Position numbers and translations under genes: made by a program. Below the pieces are notes generated by a model that was not told the DNA's origin, made no database searches, and worked only from the letters and a program-made list of their open reading frames with translations. 64,000 nucleotides of DNA from an uncultured Sphingopyxis sp. (lineage in GTDB: Bacteria; Pseudomonadota; Alphaproteobacteria; Sphingomonadales; Sphingomonadaceae), in contig CALMYE010000337.1 in assembly GCA_937873425.1 (NCBI GenBank), forward strand, positions 32,894-96,893. The letters run 5' to 3'. How positions within the stretch are numbered: position 1 is the first letter of the stretch; the number at the start of each line of letters is the position of its first letter. Below, piece by piece: positions 35,433 through 44,913 of the stretch.

Positions 35433-36931
35433 ACCTGCAGGCGACCGGCAAGCTCGCGCGCGGTCCGCTGCTCGCCAACGGAATGAAGCCGGTTCTGTAT
35501 CTGATCGGTCTCGTACTGCTCTCGACATCGGCGATGATGCTGATCCCGATGGCGGCCGACCTCTATTTCGAAAATGAGGATTGGCGCTCCTTCGCGAGTT
35601 CGGCAGCACTGGCAGCCGCGACGGGCCTGATCCTGGTGCGGGCCGGACGCCGGTCGGTCAACGCCGGGCTGACGCTCCGCCAGGCCTTTCTGCTGACCCC
35701 GTTGTGCTGGCTCAGCGTCAGCCTGGTGAGCGCACTGCCCTTCTTCTTTGCGGATTACGGGATTGTCAGCGGCAGTATGGTCGATGCCTTTTTCGAGGCG
35801 GTCTCTGGCATCACCACCACCGGCGCCACGGTGATTTCCGGACTGGAAGAGGCGCCGCCCGGCATGTTGCTGTGGCGCGCCCTGCTGCAATGGATGGGCG
35901 GCATAGGCATCATCGCGACGGCGATTGCCATTCTTCCGGCGCTCGGGATCGGCGGCATGCAGCTGTTCCGGACCGAATCCTCCGACCGCTCAGAAAAGGT
36001 GATGCCGCGCGTGCGGCAGATGGCGATGGCGATCGGCACAGTCTATCTGGGCCTGACCCTGATCGCGACCGCTGTCTACTGGCTGGCAGGCATGCGCGCC
36101 TTCGATGCGCTCGCCCATGCACTGACTTCGATCGCGACTGGTGGCTATTCCACGTCCGACGCCTCCTTCGGTAATTGGGAAGAGAATGGCATTCAGTGGT
36201 TCGCGGCGCTGTTCATGCTCTGCGGCAGCATACCCTTCGTTCTCTATGTCCGCATGCTCTCGGGCGACCTCAAGGCGATCTGGGACCGGCAGGTAAGGAC
36301 CATGCTCGGCTTTCTCGCCGCTGTCATTCTCGTCGTCGGCTCCTGGCTTGCCCTCTCGAGCCAATATGCGGTCGAACCCGCCTTTCGTCATGCGACCTTC
36401 AACATCGTCTCGGTGGTGACCACGACCGGCTATGCGAGCGCCGATTATTCGCTGTGGGGGAACGCCATCGTCGGGATTTTCTTCGCGCTGATGTTCGTGG
36501 GGGGCTGTACGGGATCAACATCGGGCGGGATCAAGATTTTCCGCTTCGAGGTCATGGCGATCATGCTCAAGGCGCATTTCCGGCGCCTGCTGTTTCCGCG
36601 CGGCGTGTTTCCGCGCTCTTATGGCGACAAGCCGGTAAGCGACGAAGTGGTCGGCTCGGTCGTCGCCTTCTTCGCGGTCTATTTCCTCTGCTATGGGGCG
36701 CTGACCATCGCGCTGATGGCCGTGGGTCTCGACTTTCTGACCGGCGCGAGCGGCGCGGTCACGGCGCTGTCAAATGTCGGCCCCGGGCTTGGCGATATCA
36801 TCGGACCTGCCGGCAATTTCGGATCGCTCCCCGACAGCGCCAAATGGCTTTTGTCGGCGGGCATGCTCCTCGGGCGCCTGGAAATGTTCACGATCCTGAT
36901 CCTGTTCGTCCCGAGGTTCTGGCGCGGATGA
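35429..36931 (+). CDS. trkH: Trk system potassium channel subunit TrkH
   Basis: The 500-residue inner-membrane protein carries the four pore-loop repeats of TrkH/TrkG channels: SGITTTGATV, TSIATGGYST, SVVTTTGYAS and TALSNVGPGLGD, each with the filter Gly. It also has GGCTGSTSGGIKIFRFEV, the conserved loop before helix D. Length and helix pattern match family members. It follows trkA with a 4-bp overlap. An SLC13-type permease starts 86 bp downstream. Confidence 0.95.
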   Translation: MNLQATGKLARGPLLANGMKPVLYLIGLVLLSTSAMMLIPMAADLYFENEDWRSFASSAALAAATGLILVRAGRRSVNAGLTLRQAFLLTPLCWLSVSLVSALPFFFADYGIVSGSMVDAFFEAVSGITTTGATVISGLEEAPPGMLLWRALLQWMGGIGIIATAIAILPALGIGGMQLFRTESSDRSEKVMPRVRQMAMAIGTVYLGLTLIATAVYWLAGMRAFDALAHALTSIATGGYSTSDASFGNWEENGIQWFAALFMLCGSIPFVLYVRMLSGDLKAIWDRQVRTMLGFLAAVILVVGSWLALSSQYAVEPAFRHATFNIVSVVTTTGYASADYSLWGNAIVGIFFALMFVGGCTGSTSGGIKIFRFEVMAIMLKAHFRRLLFPRGVFPRSYGDKPVSDEVVGSVVAFFAVYFLCYGALTIALMAVGLDFLTGASGAVTALSNVGPGLGDIIGPAGNFGSLPDSAKWLLSAGMLLGRLEMFTILILFVPRFWRG

Positions 36932-37016
36932 TGGCTGATCCGAAAATGCCCTCGCCACCAATACGCGCCCGATGCTCCACCTTGGCCATCGACAACGCTG
37001 CACAATCGAGACGTCC

Positions 37017-38822
37017 ATGGATGGCCTGATGTCAATGATTGCCGAGCATCGGGCCTTTCTAGGCCTCCTGTTCATCATCGGCCTGTTCGCGCTGTTCGCC
37101 AGCGAGCGGCTTCCGCCGGTGACGGTCGCGATCGCTGCCGCGACGGCGATGATCGCCTTCGGCTGGCTGACCCCGGCGCTGGTCACCGCGGCCTTCGCCA
37201 ATTCCGCGCCCATCACCATCGCGGCCTTTTTCGTTCTGTCGGGGGCACTGGTCCGGACCGGCGCCATCGAAGGGCTCGCGAGCGCGATCGTTCGGCGCGC
37301 CGAGAAGGCACCACGCCGAACGACCACCGCCGTCCTTGGCGGCGCCGGCATCATTCCCGCCTTCATCAACAATACGCCGGTGGTAATGGTGCTGATCCCG
37401 CTGGTCCGCCGCCTTGCGCGGGCCGTCGGCATTCCGGCCACCCGTCTGCTGATACCCCTGTCCTATCTCTCGATCCTGGGAGGCACTTTGACGCTGATCG
37501 GCACTTCGACCAATTTGCTGGTCGACGGCGTCGCAAGGGCCAATGGCCAGCCGGGTTTCGGCATCTTCGACATCACGGCCGTCGGGCTGGTGACGATGGC
37601 GACGGGCGTCGCGATCATGCTGTTGCTCGGTCCAGCGCTCCTGCCGTCACGCGCCGATCATGACATAGCGGACCGCCATCATCTGGAGTATCTGACCGAA
37701 CTCGGCCTGACCGAAAGGCTGCTCGATCGAGAGCGCACGATCGCGGATCTCTCCTTCCTGAAACCCGACTCCGTTCGCCTCGTCGCGATCCGGCGCGGCG
37801 CCGCGCTGCTGCGCGACCTGCCGCCCGATACGGCTATCGAAGAGGGCGACCGACTGGTTGTTGCCGCATCGGCCGACGAACTGGACGCCCTTGCGCGCAG
37901 CCATCTGGTCGTCGTCGGCCTCCAGAATGTCGGGCAACCAATCCGGCTGGCGGAGGATGAAAGAGCCGATGATGTGCGGCTTGTCGGCGTGACCATCTCG
38001 CCGTCGCATCCGACGATCGGCCGCCAACTGGCGCATATTCCCTTTCTGTCGAACCTGAGGGCCCGCATATTGGGGATCGGGCGGGCACGCCACCTGCCGG
38101 GCCCAGAGCTTGCCAGCGTGCGGCTGCGCGCGGCGGACAGTCTGCTTGTCGCCGCGGATGCAAGCGCGATTGCGGCGCTTCACACCAACACCAACTTGAT
38201 CGCGGAAGATACAAGTCATGTCCGGCGCTTCCGCCGGCACCGCGCGCCCCTTGCTATCGCCACCCTGGCGGGGGTCGTCGCGCTCGCCGCGACCTCGGTC
38301 GCGCCGATCATGTCGCTGGCCCTTATCGGCGTTGCTGTCGTTCTGGTAACGGGCTGCCTCGATCCCGCCGAAGCGTGGGAATCGATCGACGGCAATGTCC
38401 TCGTCCTGATCTTCGCCATGCTGGCGATCGGGAGCGGACTGGAAGCGATCGGCACGATAAGCCTGATCGTCGATGCCGTTTCTCCCTGGCTCTCGAGCCT
38501 TTCTCCGCTCGCAATGATCGTGACGCTCTATCTGCTGACCTCGCTATTGACCGAAACCGTCACCAACAATGCGGTCGCGGTGATCATGACGCCGATCGCC
38601 ATCGCGCTGGCGCAAGCGACGGGCCATGATCCGCGCGCGATGATCGTCGCCGTCATGTTCGCGGCATCGGCGAGCTTTGCGACGCCGATCGGATATCAGA
38701 CCAACACGATGGTCTATGCTGCTGCCGACTATCGGTTTGCCGACTTTTTGAAGATCGGCATCCCGATGAATATCGGCGTCGGCCTCGCCACCTGCCTCGC
38801 CATCCATGCGCTGATGCTCTGA
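37017..38822 (+). CDS. SLC13-family (DASS-like) permease with TrkA-C domains
   Basis: The 601-residue protein has the SLC13/ArsB-like transporter fold. Two halves each contain a hairpin motif: AFINNTPVVMVLIPLV with ILGGTLTLIGTSTNLLV, and LLTETVTNNAVAVIMTPIAIALA with FATPIGYQTNTMVY. Between them lie ~200 hydrophilic residues with two RCK-C (TrkA-C) type domains (LPPDTAIEEGDRLVVAASADEL; LRAADSLLVAADASAI). Such proteins carry sulfate, dicarboxylates or other anions with Na+. ATG 37017 is preferred (GAGACG upstream). Following trkAH, it may use the same nucleotide-responsive gating logic. The substrate is not determinable. Confidence 0.87.
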   Translation: MDGLMSMIAEHRAFLGLLFIIGLFALFASERLPPVTVAIAAATAMIAFGWLTPALVTAAFANSAPITIAAFFVLSGALVRTGAIEGLASAIVRRAEKAPRRTTTAVLGGAGIIPAFINNTPVVMVLIPLVRRLARAVGIPATRLLIPLSYLSILGGTLTLIGTSTNLLVDGVARANGQPGFGIFDITAVGLVTMATGVAIMLLLGPALLPSRADHDIADRHHLEYLTELGLTERLLDRERTIADLSFLKPDSVRLVAIRRGAALLRDLPPDTAIEEGDRLVVAASADELDALARSHLVVVGLQNVGQPIRLAEDERADDVRLVGVTISPSHPTIGRQLAHIPFLSNLRARILGIGRARHLPGPELASVRLRAADSLLVAADASAIAALHTNTNLIAEDTSHVRRFRRHRAPLAIATLAGVVALAATSVAPIMSLALIGVAVVLVTGCLDPAEAWESIDGNVLVLIFAMLAIGSGLEAIGTISLIVDAVSPWLSSLSPLAMIVTLYLLTSLLTETVTNNAVAVIMTPIAIALAQATGHDPRAMIVAVMFAASASFATPIGYQTNTMVYAAADYRFADFLKIGIPMNIGVGLATCLAIHALML

Positions 38823-38874
38823 GCGGCCGCCAAACGCAGCTATGATCGCGGAGTTACGTTGTGGCGGCGCGAGC

Positions 38875-39396
38875 TCAACCCGCCTTCCGGCGGCCCCGCC
38901 AGCGCCAGAACAGCGTCAGACGCCAGACAAGATGCACCAGCGTGAAGGCGATGAGACTGGACAGGGTGGCGAACAGGAGCAGTCCGAGGAAGGTCGCGAG
39001 CGATGCACTGCCCATCGACGACCATAGGCTTGTCGTGACCGCAACGCCCTCCTGCGCACCGCTGCCCTGCAAACCGAATTTCGCGAGCAGCCAGGACCCG
39101 GTACGATAGGCCGCATAATAGACCGGCGGAAAGGTCAGCGGGTTGGTGACCAGCGTCGCGGCGCTGGCGATCAGCACATTGGCCCGCACGGAGGCCGCGA
39201 GCAGCGCGGCGATGACTATCTGGCCGATCGGCACCAGAAATCCCGCAAACAGCCCCAAGGCGATGCCACGCGCAATGCTGCGCCGATTGAACTGCCAGAT
39301 GAAGGACGGCGCAAGGCGGGACGCAATCGGAGCAAGCCAGCGATTGTGGAGAAGGGCATCGCGATCAGGGGCCAGGTTGATAAACCAATTTCGCAT
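38875..39396 (-). CDS. DUF2062-domain membrane protein
   Basis: The 173-residue protein has the DUF2062 pattern: RSIARGIALGLFAGFLVPIGQIVIAALLAASVRANVLIASAATLVTNPLTFPPVYYAAYRTGSWLL, with the T-N-P-x-T motif between two membrane helices, and a third helix near the C-terminus. The function of the family is unknown. It is convergent with the SLC13-type gene (52 bp between stops) and follows the MarR gene on the same strand by 117 bp. The ATG at 39396 lacks a strong ribosome site. Confidence 0.8.
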   Translation of the reverse strand: MRNWFINLAPDRDALLHNRWLAPIASRLAPSFIWQFNRRSIARGIALGLFAGFLVPIGQIVIAALLAASVRANVLIASAATLVTNPLTFPPVYYAAYRTGSWLLAKFGLQGSGAQEGVAVTTSLWSSMGSASLATFLGLLLFATLSSLIAFTLVHLVWRLTLFWRWRGRRKAG

Positions 39397-39513
39397 GGCG
39401 GAATGCCCATATGGTTTCCCCGAAACGATAGGCAAGCCCTCGCTTAGGAATGTCTGTCTCCTGCCACAACGCAGTTTGCCATGCACACGGGCCGCCAAAT
39501 GGCACAGTTGCGC

Positions 39514-39993
39514 CTACAGACGATCGATCGCCCCGGCATCGAGCAACGGCGCCGCATCAACATCGGCAGCTCCCAGAAGGTCGGCCAAGCGTTCGACGCT
39601 GGCCAATATCATAGCCTGCTCCCAACCCGGAAGCGCAGCAAAGCCGGTTTCAAATTGCTCTTGAAGCAGGTCGGGCGCTTCGAGGAGACGGCGACGGCCC
39701 GGATCGGTAACTGCCAGCAGAACACGGCGCTTGTCTTGGTCGCTGCGCGTCCGGCTTGCCAGATCGAGCGCGACGAGGCGGTCGACTATCGCTGTGATGG
39801 TTGCATGGCTGAACTGCAGTCGCTGTGCGACCAGGCCCGGCGTGACCTCCTCGTCCGAGTCAATCTCGCGCAAAACCAAAAGCTGCGAAGGCGTGAGACC
39901 TGTGGTCGCGGCGAGCATTCGCGTCCCCCCTTCCGCGGCGCGTAGCACGCGCCGCAAGGCCTTTAGCGTAGCGTTGGCAATCTCGGATTCCAT
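39514..39993 (-). CDS. ectR: MarR-family regulator, EctR-like
   Basis: The 159-residue protein has the MarR wing-helix core: TPSQLLVLREIDSDEEVTPGLVAQRLQFSHATITAIVDRLVALDLASRTRSDQDKRRVLLAVT. It is divergent from ectA with a 219-bp gap, the same arrangement as EctR, the MarR-type repressor of ectoine genes in methylotrophs and marine bacteria. The recognition helix region and D-x-R wing are intact. The gap contains a promoter-like pair and a perfect 8-bp inverted repeat that could be its operator. Assignment as EctR rests on position and family, not on a confirmed target. Confidence 0.8.
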   Translation of the reverse strand: MESEIANATLKALRRVLRAAEGGTRMLAATTGLTPSQLLVLREIDSDEEVTPGLVAQRLQFSHATITAIVDRLVALDLASRTRSDQDKRRVLLAVTDPGRRRLLEAPDLLQEQFETGFAALPGWEQAMILASVERLADLLGAADVDAAPLLDAGAIDRL

Positions 39994-40092
39994 GACCCTC
40001 TGTTAGCCGGATGCGACGCAAGAGCAACGGCTTTGGCCTCCTCACAGGCGCGCAATTTATTTCATAGAGCGAAAGATATTTTGGAACCGGGG

Positions 40093-40155
40093 TTGTTCAA
40101 TGTTCAGAATATCCTATATTTAGGCCGACTCACGCTAGGAAGATGGTCTAGCGTG
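40093..40155 (+). promoter_or_regulatory. Candidate ectoine-operon promoter and inverted repeat
   Basis: TTGTTC (40093-40098) and TATATT (40115-40120) are 16 bases apart. Eleven bases further CACGCTAG (40131-40138) and CTAGCGTG (40148-40155) form a perfect 8-bp inverted repeat with a 9-base spacer, placed at or just after the expected transcript start. An 11-base direct repeat AATTTATTTCA occurs at 40054-40064 and 40161-40171. The repeat could be a repressor operator or a leader hairpin. Confidence 0.5.
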
Positions 40156-40212
40156 GCCGTAATTTATTTCAGGAGATGAAAAATATTAGATCGTCCAAAA
40201 GACGAAGAGTCC

Positions 40213-40752
40213 TTGCCTCCAGGGAAAATTTACGGCGAAAATCCTGCCACATCGACCGAGATCATTTTTCGCATGCCGAACGCGGCCGATGGCCCTGCCG
40301 TCACCGCGCTGATCGAAGCCTGCCCGCCGCTCGATCGCAACTCCCGTTACTGCAATCTGCTTCAATGCGAACATTTCGCGGACCACTGCGTCATCGCCGA
40401 AAAGGCGGGCCGGATTGTCGGCTGGGTATCGGGATATCGTCCGCCATCCGACCCGGGCGCCTTCTTCGTGTGGCAGGTCGCGGTAGCGACCGAGGGACGC
40501 GGCCGAAAATTGGCGAGCCGGATGATTGCCACATTGCTTGCGCGGCCGGCGCAGGGCGATGCAACGCATCTCATAACCACCGTGACGGGCGACAATGAGG
40601 CTTCCTGGGCGCTGTTTCGCGGCCTTGCTCGCGACTGGGATGCATCGTTCGAACGCAGCGCGCTGTTTGAACGCGATACTCATTTCATCGGCGCGCACGC
40701 CACCGAATATCTGGTCCGCATCGGGCCGATCGATCACGCGAAGATTCACTGA
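40213..40752 (+). CDS. ectA: L-2,4-diaminobutyrate N-acetyltransferase EctA
   Basis: EctA transfers acetyl from acetyl-CoA to diaminobutyrate in ectoine synthesis. The 179-residue GNAT protein has the EctA start EIIFRMPNAADGPAVTALIEACPPLDRNSRYCNLLQCEHF, then FVWQVAVATEGRGRKLASRM, the acetyl-CoA loop, and THLITTVTGDNEASWALFRGLAR. No in-frame ATG precedes the conserved start, so the TTG at 40213 with GAAGAG upstream is the probable start, which may lower its translation. It is first in the ectABCD-ask operon; ectB follows after 13 bp. Confidence 0.95.
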   Translation: MPPGKIYGENPATSTEIIFRMPNAADGPAVTALIEACPPLDRNSRYCNLLQCEHFADHCVIAEKAGRIVGWVSGYRPPSDPGAFFVWQVAVATEGRGRKLASRMIATLLARPAQGDATHLITTVTGDNEASWALFRGLARDWDASFERSALFERDTHFIGAHATEYLVRIGPIDHAKIH

Positions 40753-40765
40753 AACGGGGATAATC

Positions 40766-42070
40766 ATGACTATGACACCGCAGCCGTCCGGGTCGATTCC
40801 GGACAGGAAAATCTATGAGCGCCGCGAATCCGCCGTTCGCAGCTATGCCCGGTCGATGCCGCGCCAGTTCGGCCGTGCCGAGGGCGTGTGGATGCACGAC
40901 GATCAGGGCGGGCGCTATCTGGACTTTCTGTCGGGCTGTTCGACGCTGAACTATGGTCACAATCATCCGATATTGAAGCAGGCTCTGCTCGATTATATCG
41001 ACAGTGACGGCATTGCCCACGGACTTGATCTGCACACCGAAGCGAAAAGGGATTTCCTCGCGACGTTCGAGGAGCTGATCCTGAAGCCGCGATCGCTCGA
41101 CCATCGTGTGATGTTCACTGGACCCACCGGGACCAACGCGGTCGAAGCCGCGATCAAGCTGGCCCGGAAGGTCACGGGACGCGAACTGGTGATCGCCTTT
41201 ACCAACGGCTTTCACGGCATGACGCTGGGGGCGCTCGCCTGCACCGGCAATGCCGCGAAGCGCGGCGGCGCGGGCGTGCCGCTCAGCCATGTCGCGCATG
41301 AACCCTATGACGGCTATTACGGCCCCGACGTCGATACCGCAGACCTGCTCGAACAGCGCCTGTCCGACCCATCGAGCGGCCTCGACGCTCCCGCCGCCAT
41401 CCTTGTCGAAACCGTCCAGGGCGAAGGCGGCCTCAATGCTGCATCGCCCGAATGGCTGCGCCGCATCGCGGATATCGCCAAAGCCCATGGCGCCTTGCTG
41501 ATCGTCGACGACATTCAGGCCGGATGCGGACGTGCCGGGGGCTTTTTCAGCTTTGATGAGATGGGCTTTACCCCTGACATCGTGACGCTCGCGAAATCGC
41601 TTTCGGGCATGGGCCTGCCCTTTGCCCTGACCTTGCTGCGCCCCGAATATGATCAATGGTCGCCCGGTGAGCATAATGGCACGTTCCGCGGGAACAACCA
41701 CGCCTTCGTCACCGCGACCGCCGCGCTCAGGCATTTCTGGAGCCGCGATGATTTCCAGCGCGATGTGCGCCGTCGCAGCATTTTGCTGGAAGCGCGTCTG
41801 GCCCAAATTGCCGAGGAACATGGCTTTGAGACGCGCGGGCGGGGCATGATGCGCGGGGTGAATGTCGGATCGGGTGAACTTGCCGCTATCGTAACCGCCG
41901 CCTGCTTCGACGCCGGCCTGATTATCGAAACCAGCGGCGCACATGACGAGGTCATCAAGATCCTTGCGCCGCTCATCATCGATGACGCCGTCCTCGATGC
42001 CGGCCTCGACATCCTCGAAACGCAAATCCGCGAAGCGATGGCGAATGATTACGCCGTCGCCGCCGAATAG
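40766..42070 (+). CDS. ectB: Diaminobutyrate-2-oxoglutarate transaminase EctB
   Basis: EctB makes L-2,4-diaminobutyrate from aspartate semialdehyde with glutamate as amino donor. The 434-residue PLP enzyme has [49 protein letters not shown], the cofactor Asp in [15 protein letters not shown] and the PLP Lys in [15 protein letters not shown] 40766 follows GGGGA. It sits between ectA and ectC with short gaps. All catalytic regions are intact. Confidence 0.96.
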   Translation: MTMTPQPSGSIPDRKIYERRESAVRSYARSMPRQFGRAEGVWMHDDQGGRYLDFLSGCSTLNYGHNHPILKQALLDYIDSDGIAHGLDLHTEAKRDFLATFEELILKPRSLDHRVMFTGPTGTNAVEAAIKLARKVTGRELVIAFTNGFHGMTLGALACTGNAAKRGGAGVPLSHVAHEPYDGYYGPDVDTADLLEQRLSDPSSGLDAPAAILVETVQGEGGLNAASPEWLRRIADIAKAHGALLIVDDIQAGCGRAGGFFSFDEMGFTPDIVTLAKSLSGMGLPFALTLLRPEYDQWSPGEHNGTFRGNNHAFVTATAALRHFWSRDDFQRDVRRRSILLEARLAQIAEEHGFETRGRGMMRGVNVGSGELAAIVTAACFDAGLIIETSGAHDEVIKILAPLIIDDAVLDAGLDILETQIREAMANDYAVAAE

Positions 42071-42084
42071 ACAGGAGAAACACA

Positions 42085-42498
42085 ATGATCGTCAGGAACC
42101 TCGGCGACACCCGCAAGACCGACCGCAATGTCCGCTCGGATGGCTGGGCCAGCGCCCGGCTGCTGCTCAAGGACGATGGCATGGGATTTTCCTTTCATGT
42201 CACCACCCTCTTTGCGGGCAGCGAGCTCAAGATGCATTATCAGAACCACCTGGAGGCGGTGCTCGTCCTGAAGGGCAAGGGCACGATCGAGGACCTTGCC
42301 ACCGGCGAAATCCACAAATTGCAGCCTGGCGTCATGTACGCCCTCAACGACCACGACCGGCACATCGTCCGTCCCGAGACCGACATATTGACCGCCTGCG
42401 TCTTCAATCCGCCCGTGACCGGCAAGGAGGTCCATGACGAGACCGGCGCCTATCCCGCAGATCCCGCGCTGGTGCGCGAGCCCGCGCCGGCCGACTGA
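42085..42498 (+). CDS. ectC: L-ectoine synthase EctC
   Basis: EctC closes the ring of N-acetyl-diaminobutyrate to form ectoine. The 137-residue cupin protein starts [16 protein letters not shown], the usual EctC start, and has [31 protein letters not shown] with the metal-binding Glu and Tyr/His region, then [16 protein letters not shown] lies upstream of ATG 42085. Length equals family members. The gene order ectABC is the standard one. Confidence 0.97.
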   Translation: MIVRNLGDTRKTDRNVRSDGWASARLLLKDDGMGFSFHVTTLFAGSELKMHYQNHLEAVLVLKGKGTIEDLATGEIHKLQPGVMYALNDHDRHIVRPETDILTACVFNPPVTGKEVHDETGAYPADPALVREPAPAD

Positions 42499-42529
42499 CC
42501 CCCACTTGAATCAGAAAAGGGAGACCGTC

Positions 42530-43450
42530 ATGCAAGACCTCTACCCCTCACGCCAGGCCCCAGCAGCAGAGATGCTGCCGCGGCAGGACCCCGTCGTCCA
42601 TCGTGAATGGAGCAAAGATGCGCCGATCAGCGCGCAGCAGGCCGTCGCCTTCGACCGCGACGGGTATATCGTCCTCGAAGACATCTTCTCGCCCAAAGAG
42701 GTTTCCTTCCTTCAGCGTGCCGCGGGGGAACTGCTTGCCGATCCTGCCGCGCTCGACGGCGACACCATCGTAACCGAGCCGCAAAGCCGCGAGATCCGGT
42801 CGATCTTCGAAATCCATCGGCAAAGTCCGGTGATGGCACGGTTGGCGGCGGACGCGCGGCTCGCCGATGTCGCGCGCTTTCTGCTGGGCGACGAGGTCTA
42901 CATCCACCAGTCGCGGCTCAATTACAAACCCGGCTTCAAGGGCCGCGAATTCTATTGGCACAGCGATTTCGAAACCTGGCATGTCGAGGATGGTATGCCG
43001 CGCATGCGCGCGCTGTCCGCGTCGGTGCTGCTGGCCGACAACACGCCGCACAACGGCCCGCTGATGGTCATTCCGGGTTCGCACCGTACCTATCTGACCT
43101 GCGTCGGCGAGACTCCCGACGATCATTATCTCAGCTCGCTCAAGAAGCAGGAATATGGTGTCCCCGACGAGGACAGCCTAGCCGAACTGGCGCATCGCCA
43201 CGGCATCGTTGCGCCGACCGGCAAGCCCGGTACCGTCATCCTGTTCGACTGCAACCTGATGCACGGGTCGAACGGCAACATCACGCCGTTCCCCCGCGCC
43301 AACGCCTTCCTCGTCTATAATGCGGTAAGCAACCGGCTGGAAAAGCCGTTCGGCGTCGAAAAGCCGCGCCCCTGGTTCCTCGCCCATCGCGGCGCCCCTG
43401 TGCCGCTAGCGGTGGAGTATGGCGCGCTTGTCGAAGCGGTGCCGGCATGA
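42530..43450 (+). CDS. ectD: Ectoine 5-hydroxylase EctD
   Basis: EctD hydroxylates ectoine to 5-hydroxyectoine using Fe(II), O2 and 2-oxoglutarate. The 306-residue protein has the family hallmark RLNYKPGFKGREFYWHSDFETWHVEDGMPRMR, with iron ligands H144 and D146, and the third ligand H245 in DCNLMHGSNGN. ATG 42530 follows AAAGGGAG. It overlaps the aspartokinase gene by ATGA. The strain should therefore make hydroxyectoine as well as ectoine. Confidence 0.96.
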   Translation: MQDLYPSRQAPAAEMLPRQDPVVHREWSKDAPISAQQAVAFDRDGYIVLEDIFSPKEVSFLQRAAGELLADPAALDGDTIVTEPQSREIRSIFEIHRQSPVMARLAADARLADVARFLLGDEVYIHQSRLNYKPGFKGREFYWHSDFETWHVEDGMPRMRALSASVLLADNTPHNGPLMVIPGSHRTYLTCVGETPDDHYLSSLKKQEYGVPDEDSLAELAHRHGIVAPTGKPGTVILFDCNLMHGSNGNITPFPRANAFLVYNAVSNRLEKPFGVEKPRPWFLAHRGAPVPLAVEYGALVEAVPA

Positions 43451-44901
43451 CGGCCAAGACGACGGGTGAGCATAGCGTGGAAAAGGTCGGCGGCACGTCG
43501 ATGGCGGCCACCGCGACCCTGTTCGACAATGTGCTCATCGCGGGCCGATCGGGAGCCGACCTCTACAACCGCATTTTCGTCGTATCGGCCTATGGCGGGA
43601 TGACCGACCTGTTGCTGGAAAACAAGAAGACAGGGGCCCCCGGGGTCTACGGCCGCTTTGTCGCCAACGAGGACGGCGAAGGATGGCGCGTGGCGATAGA
43701 ACAGGTCCGTCGCGCGATGCACGAGCGCAACGCGGCGATGTTCGCACGCCCCGAAAGCCGCAAGGAAGCAGATGCCTTCGTCGATCTGCGGATCGCGGCA
43801 GTCGCCGCCTGCCTCGACGATCTGGCGCGCCTGCGCAGTCACGGTCGCTTCTGCGTCAAGGAACAGCTGGGGACGATCCGTGAACTTCTCGCCGGACTGG
43901 GCGAGGCGCACAGCGCCCACAGCACCAGCCTTCTGCTATGCGATCGCGACGTCAATGCCCGGTTTGTCGATCTGACCCTGTGGGACCAGGACGATCTGCG
44001 CAGTCTCGACGCGCGGATCGGCGATGCCTTTGCCGCGATCGACCTTCGAGCCACCCTGCCCGTCGTCACCGGCTATGCCGGATGCGAAGGCGGCATGGTC
44101 CGGCGCTATGCGCGCGGCTATACCGAAATGACCTTTTCGCGCCTTGCAGTCCTGACCGGCGCGCGCGAGGCGATCATCCACAAGGAATTTCACCTGTCGA
44201 GCGCCGACCCCCGGCTGGTCGGCGAGGACAAGGCCCGCAAGATCGGCCGCACCAATTACGATGTCGCCGACCAGCTCGCCAATCTGGGAATGGAGGCGAT
44301 CCACCCCGGCGCGGGACGCGGCCTGCGGCAGACCGGCATTCCGCTGCGTGTCCGCAACACGTTCGACCGCGAGGATGAAGGCACGCTGGTGACCGGCGAC
44401 TATGTATCCGACATTCCACGCGTGGAAATCGTCACCGGCATCCGTCAGTTGCAGGCGCTGATCTTCTTCGAGCAGGATATGGTCGGTGTAAAGGGCTATG
44501 ACAGCACTATCCTCGACACGTTGACGCGGCATGGCTTGTGGATCGTCAGCAAATCGTCGAACGCCAACACGATCACCCATTATCTCTCGGCAAGCGCGGA
44601 GGCGGTGACAAAGGCGATCATCGACCTGCAGCATGCATACCCCGACGCCGCCATTTCGGCGCAGCCAGTGGCGATGGTGTCGGCGATCGGCAGCGACATC
44701 GCCCGTCCCGCCCTGGTCCCGGATGCACTGAAGGCGCTGGGCGACGCCGGAATCGCGATCATCGCCATGCAGCAGCAAATCCGCAACGTCGACGTCCAGT
44801 TCATCGTCCCCTGCCGCGATTTCGATGCGGCGGTGCGGGCGTTGCATCATGCGCTGGTCGAGTGCGATGACAAACAGGCGGAGGGGCGGCGCGCCGCATG
44901 A
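43447..44901 (+). CDS. Aspartate kinase, ectoine-cluster type (Ask_Ect)
   Basis: This kinase phosphorylates aspartate, the first step toward the aspartate semialdehyde used by EctB. The 484-residue protein has the N-terminal KVGGTSM nucleotide motif, a long insertion (RIFVVSAYGGMTDLLLENK), TGYAGCEGGMVRRYARGYTEMTFSRLAVLTGAREAIIHKEFH in the substrate region, and C-terminal ACT domains (VSAIGSDIA near the end). Ectoine-cluster kinases form a separate branch thought to resist feedback inhibition by lysine or threonine. It is coupled to ectD by a 4-bp overlap. Confidence 0.92.
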   Translation: MTAKTTGEHSVEKVGGTSMAATATLFDNVLIAGRSGADLYNRIFVVSAYGGMTDLLLENKKTGAPGVYGRFVANEDGEGWRVAIEQVRRAMHERNAAMFARPESRKEADAFVDLRIAAVAACLDDLARLRSHGRFCVKEQLGTIRELLAGLGEAHSAHSTSLLLCDRDVNARFVDLTLWDQDDLRSLDARIGDAFAAIDLRATLPVVTGYAGCEGGMVRRYARGYTEMTFSRLAVLTGAREAIIHKEFHLSSADPRLVGEDKARKIGRTNYDVADQLANLGMEAIHPGAGRGLRQTGIPLRVRNTFDREDEGTLVTGDYVSDIPRVEIVTGIRQLQALIFFEQDMVGVKGYDSTILDTLTRHGLWIVSKSSNANTITHYLSASAEAVTKAIIDLQHAYPDAAISAQPVAMVSAIGSDIARPALVPDALKALGDAGIAIIAMQQQIRNVDVQFIVPCRDFDAAVRALHHALVECDDKQAEGRRAA

Positions 44902-44913
44902 CGCGGCGGCGCA

